Positions 30,001 to 38,576 of a DNA stretch of 64,000 nt are shown in pieces. The stretch's first letter is position 1; each line of letters opens with the position of its first letter. Where the stretch lies: positions 992,001 to 1,056,000 of the forward strand of contig OY970226.1 in NCBI GenBank assembly GCA_963714065.1, written 5' to 3'. The DNA comes from JAZKID01 sp963714065 (GTDB taxonomy: Bacteria; Pseudomonadota; Alphaproteobacteria; Rhizobiales; UBA4765). The notes under the pieces are model-generated. The model was not told the DNA's origin and searched no databases. It worked only from the letters and a program-made list of their open reading frames with translations. Both the position numbers and the translations under genes were made by a program.

Positions 30001-32566
30001 CGTTGTACTGATGCGGAGGGTCACGTGGTTCAAAATCTTGTAAGATCAACTCCAATCGTTCCCCATGATGATCTCGGTCAAGACGAGCCACGTCTTCAGA
30101 TATGTGGTTTGCAGCGTCTCCATCAAAAATGGGTAAGTTGAAATCACGCAATACCGTTAAGATTGCAGTGAAGAGTTTCCGCTCTGGTCGCGGCTCCGAT
30201 CCAGCCTCGTTTAATCTTCTAACACCTAGCGCAAGTATCTGTCTGAAAATGTCTTGCTCTACCTCTCGTGGTATATCTCTAGCTAGGCGCGCAGCCTTCT
30301 GTCTGCCATCAGAGAAAAGCAGTACTTTCCGACCGCCGTTGGGGTATTGTCCTGTCTCTTCGCGCACCAAAGGCTGAGAATCGAGTTGCACTTTTACAAG
30401 ATTTGCAAATGGCGCTTCACCTTTCGTAACATGATCCATTATGGTGGAACGACCGCCGCGCATCGCAGTATCTGTACAAACTGGGCAGGTTGTGAATCTG
30501 CAGGCCCGATCATTCCAGCCTTGGCGTGGCGCCGGCATGAATACCGATAAGAACCCCTGTAAATTCCGCGGTTCTTCATATTGAATGCGTCCACTATAGA
30601 CATCTAGCCAGGCAGCAACGTGTTGATCATCATGAGGATGAGGGGGGCCGTCTACTAAAAGCTCGACTTCGGTTAGTGGCGCTTGGTGCCCTTCGCGCAA
30701 TAGCCCAGAGGGAACATGCCAAAGAAAGTTTCCGTGAGGACCATCGGTGTAAGCGCGAACGAATGCTGTTCCACATTCGCGGTGCGTCAAAAACTCATAT
30801 ACTCGTGCCCCACATTCGCATGTTTCCCGTGGTACTGTGTGGAACTTTCCAAGACACCGCGATGTGGCGGGAGCACGAACCGCGCTACATTGCGGATTAA
30901 CACAAGCATACAGCCCCGGGAGTCCTCGAAAGAAAAGATGTAACCTAGTGGGCAACAATACGCGTTGATCGTGTTGGCGACGCGCAAAAGTTGCTAAAGC
31001 AATAAGGGCTGCGGTCGCTCTACCACGCCCCTCAAAAGTGCCAAAAATCCGCTGTTCTAGCTCGGGCAGGGGCGATGCACGGCCAGCGACTTCCGCAATC
31101 AGAAGTTCGAGCGGGCCAAAGCCACTTAATTGACTATATAAATAGTCTTGGAGATCGCCGCCTGCTTCTGGACGCGGCCAACCCAATTTGGCTGCCAATC
31201 TGGCGATCTCATCGACAGCCATAGCGCGCTCAACGTGATAACGTTCGAAATTCGAAATATTGAATCCAGCAAGGCTCTCGCTTTGCCTATCTGTCGCTTC
31301 TGCCGCCCCCGACCGAAGTTCCCGCGTCCCTGTAATAACCTTTATTTCCTTATTACTGCGTGCAGTTAAGCCGGTTAAATCACGTCCAAACTGCTCTACA
31401 GCTCTTCGTGCTTCATCTCCTTCACCTAAGCTAGCGCTAGTCAAAATAAATCGAACGCGTTCTCTTGGCGCTTCTAATCGAGCTGTCAACCGCCGAAGCA
31501 GTAATGCAACTTCCGCGCCGCCAGCACCCCGATACATGTGCGCTTCATCTAGAACGATAACTAATTCATTCTCTGGATGTGAATGCAACCACTGCTTCGT
31601 CTGTGAAAAAATTGGTCTTTCCAGTGGGCGCATGAGCATATACTCAAGCATTGAGTAGTTCGTTATTAAAAGATCAGGGCAAAAAATCTGCACTTCGTCG
31701 CGCGTCATCAATTCCTTGTCGCTTGGCTGAGTAATCAAGCGGCGATCCCAATGTCTAACGCGCTGCGGCTTACCGTTCACAATGCGCGTCTCCTCCAGAT
31801 CCTTTCCATAAAATGCTGCAAGATCTTTTGATGGCCACTGACCGATTGCTTCAAGCTGTTGAAGCAATGCGGGTTGGGATAAGATGCGCGAATAATATCT
31901 CTCGAAAAGCGGCTCAATTCTTGCACTATCGCGCGCACTAGTGCGCATACCAGGATACGGCGTTCTACCTGTGTAGCTTCCGAATCTTGCTGGCCTGTTA
32001 CGTCCTTGAGATATGAGCCCGGAAGCTTCCGCTTTCCCAAATAATCTACGGATACGTGAGACTTGGTCGTTGACGAGCGCATTCATCGGATACAATAGGA
32101 GTGCTCTGCAACCAGGCAAGCTTGCCGTCGCAGGTCTTGACATCCCCTCCAACGCCAATTGCGCAAGAATTGGGAGTAAGAAGCTTTCAGTTTTCCCGGA
32201 TCCCGTTCCTGTAGCGACAATAAGATCAGGACGTTCCGATGAAAAAAACTCTTCAAGCGCCTGCGCCTGATGCACGTAGGGTCGCGGGTATATTCCAATA
32301 TTCAAGGAACTTAATTCCGTTAGTAATTGCTGCACAGCCTGAGGTAGATGAAGCTCACTGTAAGTGCCTCCTAACTCGTACACGGGCGTCGATTCGACGT
32401 ATGGCGTTTGCGCAACCGCTCCGTTTTCTGCGAGCAGCATTTGCCGCTCCAAGATTAGCGCTTCAGAGCGAATGTGGTATTGCGCTTCGATATAAGAGCG
32501 TAAGCTCTCAGTTAATCGGCGCGCTGTAGATTGAACGCCATAGTCAAAGTCAGAGCCATTAGTCAT
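27044..32566 (-). CDS. druE: Druantia protein DruE, DEAH-box helicase with DUF1998
   Basis: A 1840-residue SF2 helicase. Walker A is ATGTGSGKTE (about 118-127), and the DEAH box is VIVLDEAHMYRG (about 337-348). The helicase C motif region has SCTTTMEVGVDIGS and QQRAGRAGRRG. Several zinc-ribbon-like CxxC pairs occur in the middle and C-terminal thirds. A DUF1998-type end carries the cluster CRGNCDRSCESCLRHYHN. Size and layout match DruE, the common component of all Druantia types. The ATG at 32566 overlaps the druD stop (ATGA). It is the last and largest gene of the operon. Confidence 0.88.
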   Translation of the reverse strand: MTNGSDFDYGVQSTARRLTESLRSYIEAQYHIRSEALILERQMLLAENGAVAQTPYVESTPVYELGGTYSELHLPQAVQQLLTELSSLNIGIYPRPYVHQAQALEEFFSSERPDLIVATGTGSGKTESFLLPILAQLALEGMSRPATASLPGCRALLLYPMNALVNDQVSRIRRLFGKAEASGLISQGRNRPARFGSYTGRTPYPGMRTSARDSARIEPLFERYYSRILSQPALLQQLEAIGQWPSKDLAAFYGKDLEETRIVNGKPQRVRHWDRRLITQPSDKELMTRDEVQIFCPDLLITNYSMLEYMLMRPLERPIFSQTKQWLHSHPENELVIVLDEAHMYRGAGGAEVALLLRRLTARLEAPRERVRFILTSASLGEGDEARRAVEQFGRDLTGLTARSNKEIKVITGTRELRSGAAEATDRQSESLAGFNISNFERYHVERAMAVDEIARLAAKLGWPRPEAGGDLQDYLYSQLSGFGPLELLIAEVAGRASPLPELEQRIFGTFEGRGRATAALIALATFARRQHDQRVLLPTRLHLFFRGLPGLYACVNPQCSAVRAPATSRCLGKFHTVPRETCECGARVYEFLTHRECGTAFVRAYTDGPHGNFLWHVPSGLLREGHQAPLTEVELLVDGPPHPHDDQHVAAWLDVYSGRIQYEEPRNLQGFLSVFMPAPRQGWNDRACRFTTCPVCTDTAMRGGRSTIMDHVTKGEAPFANLVKVQLDSQPLVREETGQYPNGGRKVLLFSDGRQKAARLARDIPREVEQDIFRQILALGVRRLNEAGSEPRPERKLFTAILTVLRDFNLPIFDGDAANHISEDVARLDRDHHGERLELILQDFEPRDPPHQYNVALLRQLCGRYYSLLGTTVGRLLPANRAREKLRHDLSAIAPHLTEADVEQLAVVWINWVADDRFAFDHRLSENARSEAAGYWTNNWGSDGRFNQLLSAELPRLMGLGETPIAAVEQCLIRAFAAPHDNGNFFIEPSKVTIGIDLDSPWYQCHTCTTVMPVAIRDHCASCGSANIEPIDPNQSQYIRARKSFWREPVRHALHGNARLRSVSVEEHTAQLSNRDNTQVHATTEQFELRFRDVLMNERDRPIDVLSCTTTMEVGVDIGSLVAVGLRNVPPQRENYQQRAGRAGRRGSSVSTVLTYAQNGPHDTYFFNSPERIVAGSPRNPDIKIDNPKIARRHVTAFLFQTYFHRFMDEHAISTANNAALFSALGKARDFFFGLRDNVPEIEGFVDWLQTSVLRTNGDVRAMLLSWLPSTLRTEPLDINGWISTIVEQLITELRTIASTLLPPRAVNSGAGDDAEEGDEDDERQALGDEELLDFLFSRGLLPSYAFPTDLTSFLVERLAKSPETGRWKVNIVERPQQGIHKSLSEYAPGRLIVINKRTYRSGGVVANALPNEIDRAVPLFAATTPLVHCDNCSYVRDFDEQINLDTMQCPVCESPLRSSEMIEPQVFTPENGRQLSQGDREQDITYATGAQFPVPVGTNDLPNLQSRGLHAASTVSSDRRLIITNKGPFVDDVYQGFWICDHCGRSSIEPPTAEPHKRPYPVEPVPGRRHSDNCSGQYRNVVLGHVFSTDLLLLRLSIGAPLNTDTTHPVALRAIEDALYSIAEALRLCASRHQQLDLDPSEFGAGFRVVPAGEGRPLYLDIYLYDTLAGGAGYADLANRYLDEILRDVLDLLENCRGNCDRSCESCLRHYHNQYLQSRLDRQIAAQLLRYGLYGELPAEAASDVQANRLAALQRSLELDGFVCSPMSEFGGITVPLVVRQSERSAAIGLQSGLLQPEWDGHSLRRLLPAAASVIVLNDYILRRNLPDEHQLIRERLT

Positions 32567-33651
32567 TTGATTTCTCTTTTTTTGGCGCGCAGCACCACAC
32601 CTATATCGGCCATAGCGGCTTGTACAAAAGGCCAAGCTTCAAGAGCAAATGTAAACGCAGTGTGCTGGCTTCCAAGTTTTTCTATTTTCTCTGCAAGCGA
32701 AGTTACACGATTATGCGGCTCAGGAAGGCCAAACCGCAACTCAAGCACGATGCTTGTATCACGCCCTATGTATTCTCCCGTGCGGCGCGTACCCAACAGA
32801 AGGTCAAAGCCAAAACAAAGCCTGTACACTAACGGTCTAGGGATCTTGGCTAATTGTTTTAATTTTAAAGTGCCGCAGCACATATCGAATTGCGCCAAAT
32901 AATAAGGTCTATCCCAGATTTTGGCATACCCGATGCGAGGACGGACCAACCTAGGGCCAATCACGCTCCCATCGACTTCGTCGAGTTGTGCCCAGCGCCC
33001 GCGAACTCCCCGCGCATGGGCTACAGTTGGATCGTAAACCTCCAACGCTTCGTGAGGCGGTGCGTCGATTTCGGAGCGAGACTTAAAAATCGATGCAATT
33101 ATCGCTTCTGTCCAAGATTTTAGCGGACCGTATTCGCCTATCCACCTGTCAAAACTACTGACTATTCCGTGTTTCGTCGCTTGCTGCGCTATCGATTTTG
33201 GAACCAGACGCCCCATTCCAACCGGAATCGGGGAAATGTTAAGCAACTCCTGAAACAATGCGCTTGGCGTAGTACCAATAGTTAGTAAAAAATTCGAGTT
33301 CGGCGTTTCAAAGAAATTTAAGGGAGCTGAGATCCAGCGGCCACCGCCGATGTCACAAGCATCACCGAATAGGCGGGCCTCTTCCAAAATACCTTGGTGC
33401 AATTCCACAATTGAAGACTCATTCCCTTGCGAGAGATAGGATAGATTCGCTTTGAGGTTCGACAAAATTCGACTGGTATGTATTAACTCTCCCATCCCTG
33501 CGAAATGCTTTATCGTGTTAATGTAAACGAGTGTTCGTATGTGCTCGGATGCCAAGACGCGAACACTTCCATCTACGGTGCACGCCAATAAAGCTGCGGC
33601 GTTAACGCATACTTCGTGCGGCGTTCTGCTAACGAAGTTAGGCTGCACCAT
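32563..33651 (-). CDS. druD: Druantia protein DruD (by position)
   Basis: A 362-residue protein with no motif I can assign. It is mostly mixed alpha/beta, with conserved-looking patches such as WDRPYYLAQFDMCCG and a basic C-terminus (LRAKKREIK). The call rests on gene order: fourth in a five-gene run headed by a DUF4338 (DruA) protein and closed by the giant DUF1998 helicase. It overlaps druC by 14 bases and druE by four. Molecular role unknown. Confidence 0.7.
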   Translation of the reverse strand: MVQPNFVSRTPHEVCVNAAALLACTVDGSVRVLASEHIRTLVYINTIKHFAGMGELIHTSRILSNLKANLSYLSQGNESSIVELHQGILEEARLFGDACDIGGGRWISAPLNFFETPNSNFLLTIGTTPSALFQELLNISPIPVGMGRLVPKSIAQQATKHGIVSSFDRWIGEYGPLKSWTEAIIASIFKSRSEIDAPPHEALEVYDPTVAHARGVRGRWAQLDEVDGSVIGPRLVRPRIGYAKIWDRPYYLAQFDMCCGTLKLKQLAKIPRPLVYRLCFGFDLLLGTRRTGEYIGRDTSIVLELRFGLPEPHNRVTSLAEKIEKLGSQHTAFTFALEAWPFVQAAMADIGVVLRAKKREIK

Positions 33652-35587
33652 AAGGCTCCCCCGCCTTGTATTCAGTTATAAGCTTGGCAATTCTCGCATC
33701 TGCTACCTCTATATCACAGCGCCCTCCAGCGAGCTCATCGTCAATGGTATCTTTTGCAAGACCTTCCATTTTCCAAAGTGGCAATATCCAACCATATGCT
33801 AGCGACTGAGTTATTGAAGGTGAAGGCAGCAAACGTTTCAAGCTATCCAACGCCGCGCCTGCCATGAGCACCGTTCGACGCAGTCGTGGACGATTAGATA
33901 AAGAAGATTTCGATAACAGCCGCACAATTTCGTCGACGTCAGCGACATGACGTATCATTTTGTTTGAAATCGAGCTGTAAACATCCTTGTTTATAACACC
34001 CTGCGTCACCAATCCGATTTGGGGGGCCGATCTCCAATCAAGACAATTTAAGGAGAACACCGGCCCCAGCTCGATGTACTGCTGTGTCAGAGGTAATGCG
34101 GTTACGCCTTCGCTGAGCGTACAAAAGAATACAGTAGGTTGTATGTCGACGGCTGATTGCTGCGCCACATCCCACAATGCATCTGCAAATAATTCAATTG
34201 GGGATCTATTAATGCCCTCAACAAGAAACGAGGCAACAAATGGTGCCTGCTGATTAAGAACCCGCATAAACGCACTACGAAAGCTGTCGGCGCTTTGAAC
34301 CCCGATGGGGACTGAAATTCGAAAGCTATTGGAGGAAGCAACGGTTTGTGCACACACCTGTGCAACAGGCGCTGCAAAAGATCCCTCAAAAAAGACTGGT
34401 TGACCTACGTGAATAGCTGCGATGATTTCTTCAGATAGTGCGGTCGCATCCGTTTTCTTTAGTCCAATTGATTGCAGGTTGGTTGCCAATTTCTGTGCGA
34501 TTTCTTCGGCAGTATTAAGCGGTGTCGGCGAATTTTTCTCCGACCATCTGAGTTGCTCTGCATATAGGATGCCGGGATTTTGTTGAGCGAGCGCATTGGC
34601 GCTAGACGCGGCACTTTCCTCAAGTCGATGCTTTAGAAAATTGATGCTTTCACCAAGCTCGGCACTTAAGGCTACCAATTGTTCTTGTGTTACAAAAGCT
34701 GACTGCGTACGACGTATCTCTTCCTGCGCCGCCTCGTTTAGTACCGATAATTTGTTTTGCTGATTCATGGCAGCGTCGAAGCGTTCATCTACGGCTCGAC
34801 GAAACTGCCCAGCTTCGCTCACCTCAGACTCTACACTCAGTCCTAACTGCTCGACATTTGCGCCAATCTGGTTAAGACGCTGCTCCAGTGTCGCAACCTC
34901 TTGCAGCATTGTTGCTTCATTCACCGCCAGTTGTTCCTGCGCGCCTTTTAGACCCGATAGCATACCAACTTGTTCGCGAAGTTGGATAATTTCCTTCTCT
35001 GCTTTGGTTACGCGCTCAGGAAACTCCTTTAATGTGGCGTCTTGCTTTACCTCGACTGCTGGCTTCGCTTGTTCAATAAAGGCATTTATCGAAACTGTCC
35101 GCGAAAATGGGCTTAGTATAAGAAATCTCTCGATGGCTTCACGCGTACATTTGTTCTGATGTGACAGGTCTACTAAAGTTGAAAATAGTGCCTCTATTTC
35201 CGAATTTTGCGCAGACCATTTATCAGCTTCAAGTGATGGCCGCGCGTCTTCGAACTCCTCCAGCTTATCGAGTATCGTTTCCAAGACTTCGGAATCACCA
35301 AGATGTTCCATTGCCCACGCACGCCATATATAATAGAGGGCTTGGTATTCTCGCGCTTGACCAAAGCGACGGTCATTTGAACCTGAGACTAGTCTTCGCG
35401 CTAAAATCTGCTTACGTTGGCGGATGCCAGCCGCACTCGTTTTTCTAAATCCAGGCGCTGGCGGCAATACCGTCGTTAATCGCTGCATGGAATCATTGGA
35501 AACTTCTTCTATAAACTCGCAAATTTCTGCTTCACCCAACGCTTGAATACGTTGCACTGCTTCCGGTGTTGGTTGCGGATTTGTCAC
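33638..35587 (-). CDS. druC: Druantia protein DruC (by position), coiled-coil
   Basis: A 649-residue protein. The N-terminal 160 residues are helical. A long coiled coil (about 185-340) is followed by a globular C-terminal half that contains a P-loop-like but degenerate stretch (VFFEGSFAAPVAQ, lacking the GK[ST] lysine). That half may be a dead NTPase fold, which is a guess. It overlaps druB by four bases (ATGA) and druD by 14. Named only from the order and size in the druABCDE-like operon. Confidence 0.7.
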   Translation of the reverse strand: MTNPQPTPEAVQRIQALGEAEICEFIEEVSNDSMQRLTTVLPPAPGFRKTSAAGIRQRKQILARRLVSGSNDRRFGQAREYQALYYIWRAWAMEHLGDSEVLETILDKLEEFEDARPSLEADKWSAQNSEIEALFSTLVDLSHQNKCTREAIERFLILSPFSRTVSINAFIEQAKPAVEVKQDATLKEFPERVTKAEKEIIQLREQVGMLSGLKGAQEQLAVNEATMLQEVATLEQRLNQIGANVEQLGLSVESEVSEAGQFRRAVDERFDAAMNQQNKLSVLNEAAQEEIRRTQSAFVTQEQLVALSAELGESINFLKHRLEESAASSANALAQQNPGILYAEQLRWSEKNSPTPLNTAEEIAQKLATNLQSIGLKKTDATALSEEIIAAIHVGQPVFFEGSFAAPVAQVCAQTVASSNSFRISVPIGVQSADSFRSAFMRVLNQQAPFVASFLVEGINRSPIELFADALWDVAQQSAVDIQPTVFFCTLSEGVTALPLTQQYIELGPVFSLNCLDWRSAPQIGLVTQGVINKDVYSSISNKMIRHVADVDEIVRLLSKSSLSNRPRLRRTVLMAGAALDSLKRLLPSPSITQSLAYGWILPLWKMEGLAKDTIDDELAGGRCDIEVADARIAKLITEYKAGEPYGAA

Positions 35588-37209
35588 GCAGCATCGCCTC
35601 GCGAAGCGAACATTTTATTAATTGCATATGCATGTGCCCTAAAAGGCGCAGGCAAATTAACCGACTTTAAAAGAGCAAGAACCTCATCGTCATTAGCGCG
35701 CTCAAGAAATGTTCCATCATCTGTTGCATATATATTCGACAGCTTGCAGAGCCACAAAGCTTGCACCCTCGCATGGGGATGCAACATCAAGGAATTTACG
35801 TATTTTGCGCTGTCGGCGCGACAATAGCCAAGCGCACCAAAGCTTACATCAAGGGTGACAGTACGCTCACGAAGAAATAAATTGAGTAAGTCGAGGTCAT
35901 CATTTGTGAGTTTAGAGTAGCGGTCACACACTTCACTGAGAACCAAGTTTTTATTACCCATCCCTTTCACTGGGTGCACCCATCGGAGATTACCATTGAA
36001 GCCAATTGGCCCCTCGATACCAATGATTGTACCGCTTCCGGACCTGACCACTTGAAATACTTTCTCACACTCCGGATCATGTAACTTAACGGTATTCTCT
36101 GCGCTTCCACCGCCTTCAGCGTAAGTTACGGTTATGCCTAGATTCAGATCGGCTTTTGGTAGAGGCTTGAATACAATCTCAACAACCGGCTCTTGTTGCC
36201 AGAATATCGGAAGCGTTGAACTCTCTCCTTTAAAAATTTCAACGCATTTTTTCTCGAATTGATCCTTCTCACTACCTTGAGAGGCAGCACCATCATAATC
36301 TTTAGTGGCTGCACCTTGCTTATCCATCGTGAAATATACAGCATCGCTAGGCGTTACGACAATTTTGCCGTCTTCATCGATTTCGTAGGGAACGGGATAA
36401 GCTATACCCCACCTATCTGACTGCGGAGCGATAGGCATATCACAATATTTGCGCAGCCAGTTCTCGACTTCTCGCGTCGCATCAGCAGGCAGTGATACCA
36501 ACGCAGCTTGCCAATTGCTGTTAGCTTGAAGTTTAAGCACGTCTAATTCCGCAGGAAGGTCAATACTATCGTCATGGTGCCAAATGAAGTAATAAGCTAG
36601 GCCCCACCGCAATATGGAGGCAACTGGCTTCAGGCGCTGAGAACGTGCAGAAAACACATTCACTTTTTCTTGCTGTAAACCAGCAATGGGGTGTTGCCAG
36701 CTCTCTCTATAATCCTTCGGTACGTCAGGGCTGAACCATGTAACGCGGTATTCTGATTCATTGGCGTCAGCATCGAATACACGCGAGCCTATAACCAACT
36801 GGGCGAACGATATTTTTGGTTGATAAATTGGGCCACAACGAAGTTGAAGTTGCCCATGTGAGGAATCAGTTTTTGGCACCAAAATTTTTAGTCTCCAGCG
36901 CCGCGGATATCGCGTATTAATATCATGAGGCTCTACTTCCATTACCAATTTAATGGGTTCAATCACTCTCGGGGGCGCTGCAGAAGGCATGACCGCCGTG
37001 GGATTGGGGCCTACTAACTCATGGCTTGGGTGATACAATTCGCACTCTGGTCGACCTAAGCCCCGCAGATGCGCAAAATGAGGCAACTGGATGATGCCTC
37101 TCTTTAGGCGGACACGAGCATTGCAACTTGGGCATCTATATATTTGGCGACTGCCGGCCGCGCCAACTGCTGAGACAAGCTGATTATTTGAGTCTCTAGC
37201 GAATTTCAT
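35584..37209 (-). CDS. druB: Druantia protein DruB (by position), zinc-ribbon N-terminus
   Basis: A 541-residue protein. The N-terminus has a CoiA-like zinc-binding arrangement: C26PSC29, HFAH at 44-47, then C56 and H60, which suggests a nucleic-acid-binding ribbon. The remaining 480 residues have no motif I recognise. Its ATG at 37209 overlaps the druA stop by four bases. The assignment to DruB follows from being second in the operon and from size. Confidence 0.72.
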   Translation of the reverse strand: MKFARDSNNQLVSAVGAAGSRQIYRCPSCNARVRLKRGIIQLPHFAHLRGLGRPECELYHPSHELVGPNPTAVMPSAAPPRVIEPIKLVMEVEPHDINTRYPRRWRLKILVPKTDSSHGQLQLRCGPIYQPKISFAQLVIGSRVFDADANESEYRVTWFSPDVPKDYRESWQHPIAGLQQEKVNVFSARSQRLKPVASILRWGLAYYFIWHHDDSIDLPAELDVLKLQANSNWQAALVSLPADATREVENWLRKYCDMPIAPQSDRWGIAYPVPYEIDEDGKIVVTPSDAVYFTMDKQGAATKDYDGAASQGSEKDQFEKKCVEIFKGESSTLPIFWQQEPVVEIVFKPLPKADLNLGITVTYAEGGGSAENTVKLHDPECEKVFQVVRSGSGTIIGIEGPIGFNGNLRWVHPVKGMGNKNLVLSEVCDRYSKLTNDDLDLLNLFLRERTVTLDVSFGALGYCRADSAKYVNSLMLHPHARVQALWLCKLSNIYATDDGTFLERANDDEVLALLKSVNLPAPFRAHAYAINKMFASRGDAA

Positions 37210-38435
37210 TTTTGCACTTGCGCCTCAACGTCGTGCACTTTGCGCTCTAGCGAGGCGAGAGAAAATGGTGTTGTGGCTAGCAGCTCTATAATGCCGTTTC
37301 GATGCCATGCCTTATATTCCGGATTACGTGCGGCACGCTGAATAATCCATCTTTCTCGTGCCAACTTTCCAATTTCACTAGCCCTCTTTAAACCTCGGTA
37401 AATTGGTTTTTTAGCTTTGCCGCACAATATTTTTTTGGCATTTGCTGCAAGTTGACAAACAAAGACCTCTCTTCCGATCCCGTGTTTCAATAAATCTACT
37501 TTAAAACCAAGCTTGCCGAGCGCAGCTCTTATTGTTCTCAACCGCCAATTAGGGCCCTCTCCAAACGTGTGGCCATCCTCATAACCATGACCATCTGCTC
37601 GCAAATATTCGCGTAATTCGTTGAAGAGTCGATCAGGGATATGGAAATGGCCCCATCCGCCCGTATAGCCAATGGATACAAAGTAATCCTGACCATTAAG
37701 TTTTAGTCTGTTGTATACTGACGACCGACCTAGAGCGGAACTTGTGAGCACCATAACAAGTTGTGCTCGCTTTTTTTTGCCAGAAATTATTCCGCGAGTG
37801 TTGCCATATTTGCTCGCGAAATCTTCGCGAATTTCTTTACTGCGAACGAGACTTGCAACTAGTTTGCCACCTAGTAAGAAATTGTAAGGCGGAACAGAGC
37901 CTAAAACATAAGCATCCATGATGTTCACAAGCTTTTTAGCTCGGTCTTTCGATGTCCAGCCAATTAAATCATCACGGACTCTGAGGTTGAACACTGGATC
38001 TCCCAGCGCAATAAGCCCGATCAGTTTTTTGTTATTAGTGTCCCAAATCAAATATCGCATACGTCGGCCAAAACCGGGCGAGACAGGGACCGACCAAGTT
38101 AAACTAGCTAGGCGAAATAAATCTGCTTGCCATGTACCTGTTTCAATTAACTCAAGTCGTGGACTGATCTTGTCGGGCACAACCTCGTTACCATTGGCAA
38201 AATAGTGGATTAATTTTGGTAGGTTGGTACGAAGAAATTTTCCGTGAGTGCGAAGCTTTGCTTTACGCTGCTCACGATGTAACTCACGAATTTTCTGCTT
38301 CGATGCATCGTCGGATTGCAAAGCTCCGTTATTATCACGCGTAAAACCTAAATGATGAAGATGCTCTCTAAGAGTTCGTTTTAAGTTTGCATCTGGCCGA
38401 AATGCAGGAATAACAACTGAAGTTTTTTTTGACAT
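37206..38435 (-). CDS. druA: Druantia protein DruA (DUF4338)
   Basis: A 409-residue protein with the DUF4338 pattern that marks Druantia type I: RYLIWDTNNKKLIGLIALGDP, then LIGWTSKDRAKKLVNIMDAYVLG, then VPPYNFLLGGKLVASLV. Its biochemical role is not settled to my knowledge. It opens the druABCDE-like operon and starts 141 bases after the EcoRII-like gene ends on the same strand, so read-through from the restriction genes is possible. A 12-base copy of its start context recurs about 105 bases upstream, making a minimal MSK-stop frame. Confidence 0.85.
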   Translation of the reverse strand: MSKKTSVVIPAFRPDANLKRTLREHLHHLGFTRDNNGALQSDDASKQKIRELHREQRKAKLRTHGKFLRTNLPKLIHYFANGNEVVPDKISPRLELIETGTWQADLFRLASLTWSVPVSPGFGRRMRYLIWDTNNKKLIGLIALGDPVFNLRVRDDLIGWTSKDRAKKLVNIMDAYVLGSVPPYNFLLGGKLVASLVRSKEIREDFASKYGNTRGIISGKKKRAQLVMVLTSSALGRSSVYNRLKLNGQDYFVSIGYTGGWGHFHIPDRLFNELREYLRADGHGYEDGHTFGEGPNWRLRTIRAALGKLGFKVDLLKHGIGREVFVCQLAANAKKILCGKAKKPIYRGLKRASEIGKLARERWIIQRAARNPEYKAWHRNGIIELLATTPFSLASLERKVHDVEAQVQK

Positions 38436-38576
38436 TGTACTTGTTAGCGCCTGTACACTATCAAGCGCTCGCCCCCAGCTTTAAATAGCATTCAAAAGCA
38501 AGGATGGCCACAAAGTTCTAGTAAAATTTTTACTTTGACATTGTAGCTTTTTCAAGCAGTTGAGGCGCACGAACGC

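Noticed and set aside
34687..35159. Plus-strand frames inside druC
   Set aside because: The minus-strand frame is continuous with coupled neighbours; the + frames are Ser/Arg/Cys-rich shadows of the coiled coil.
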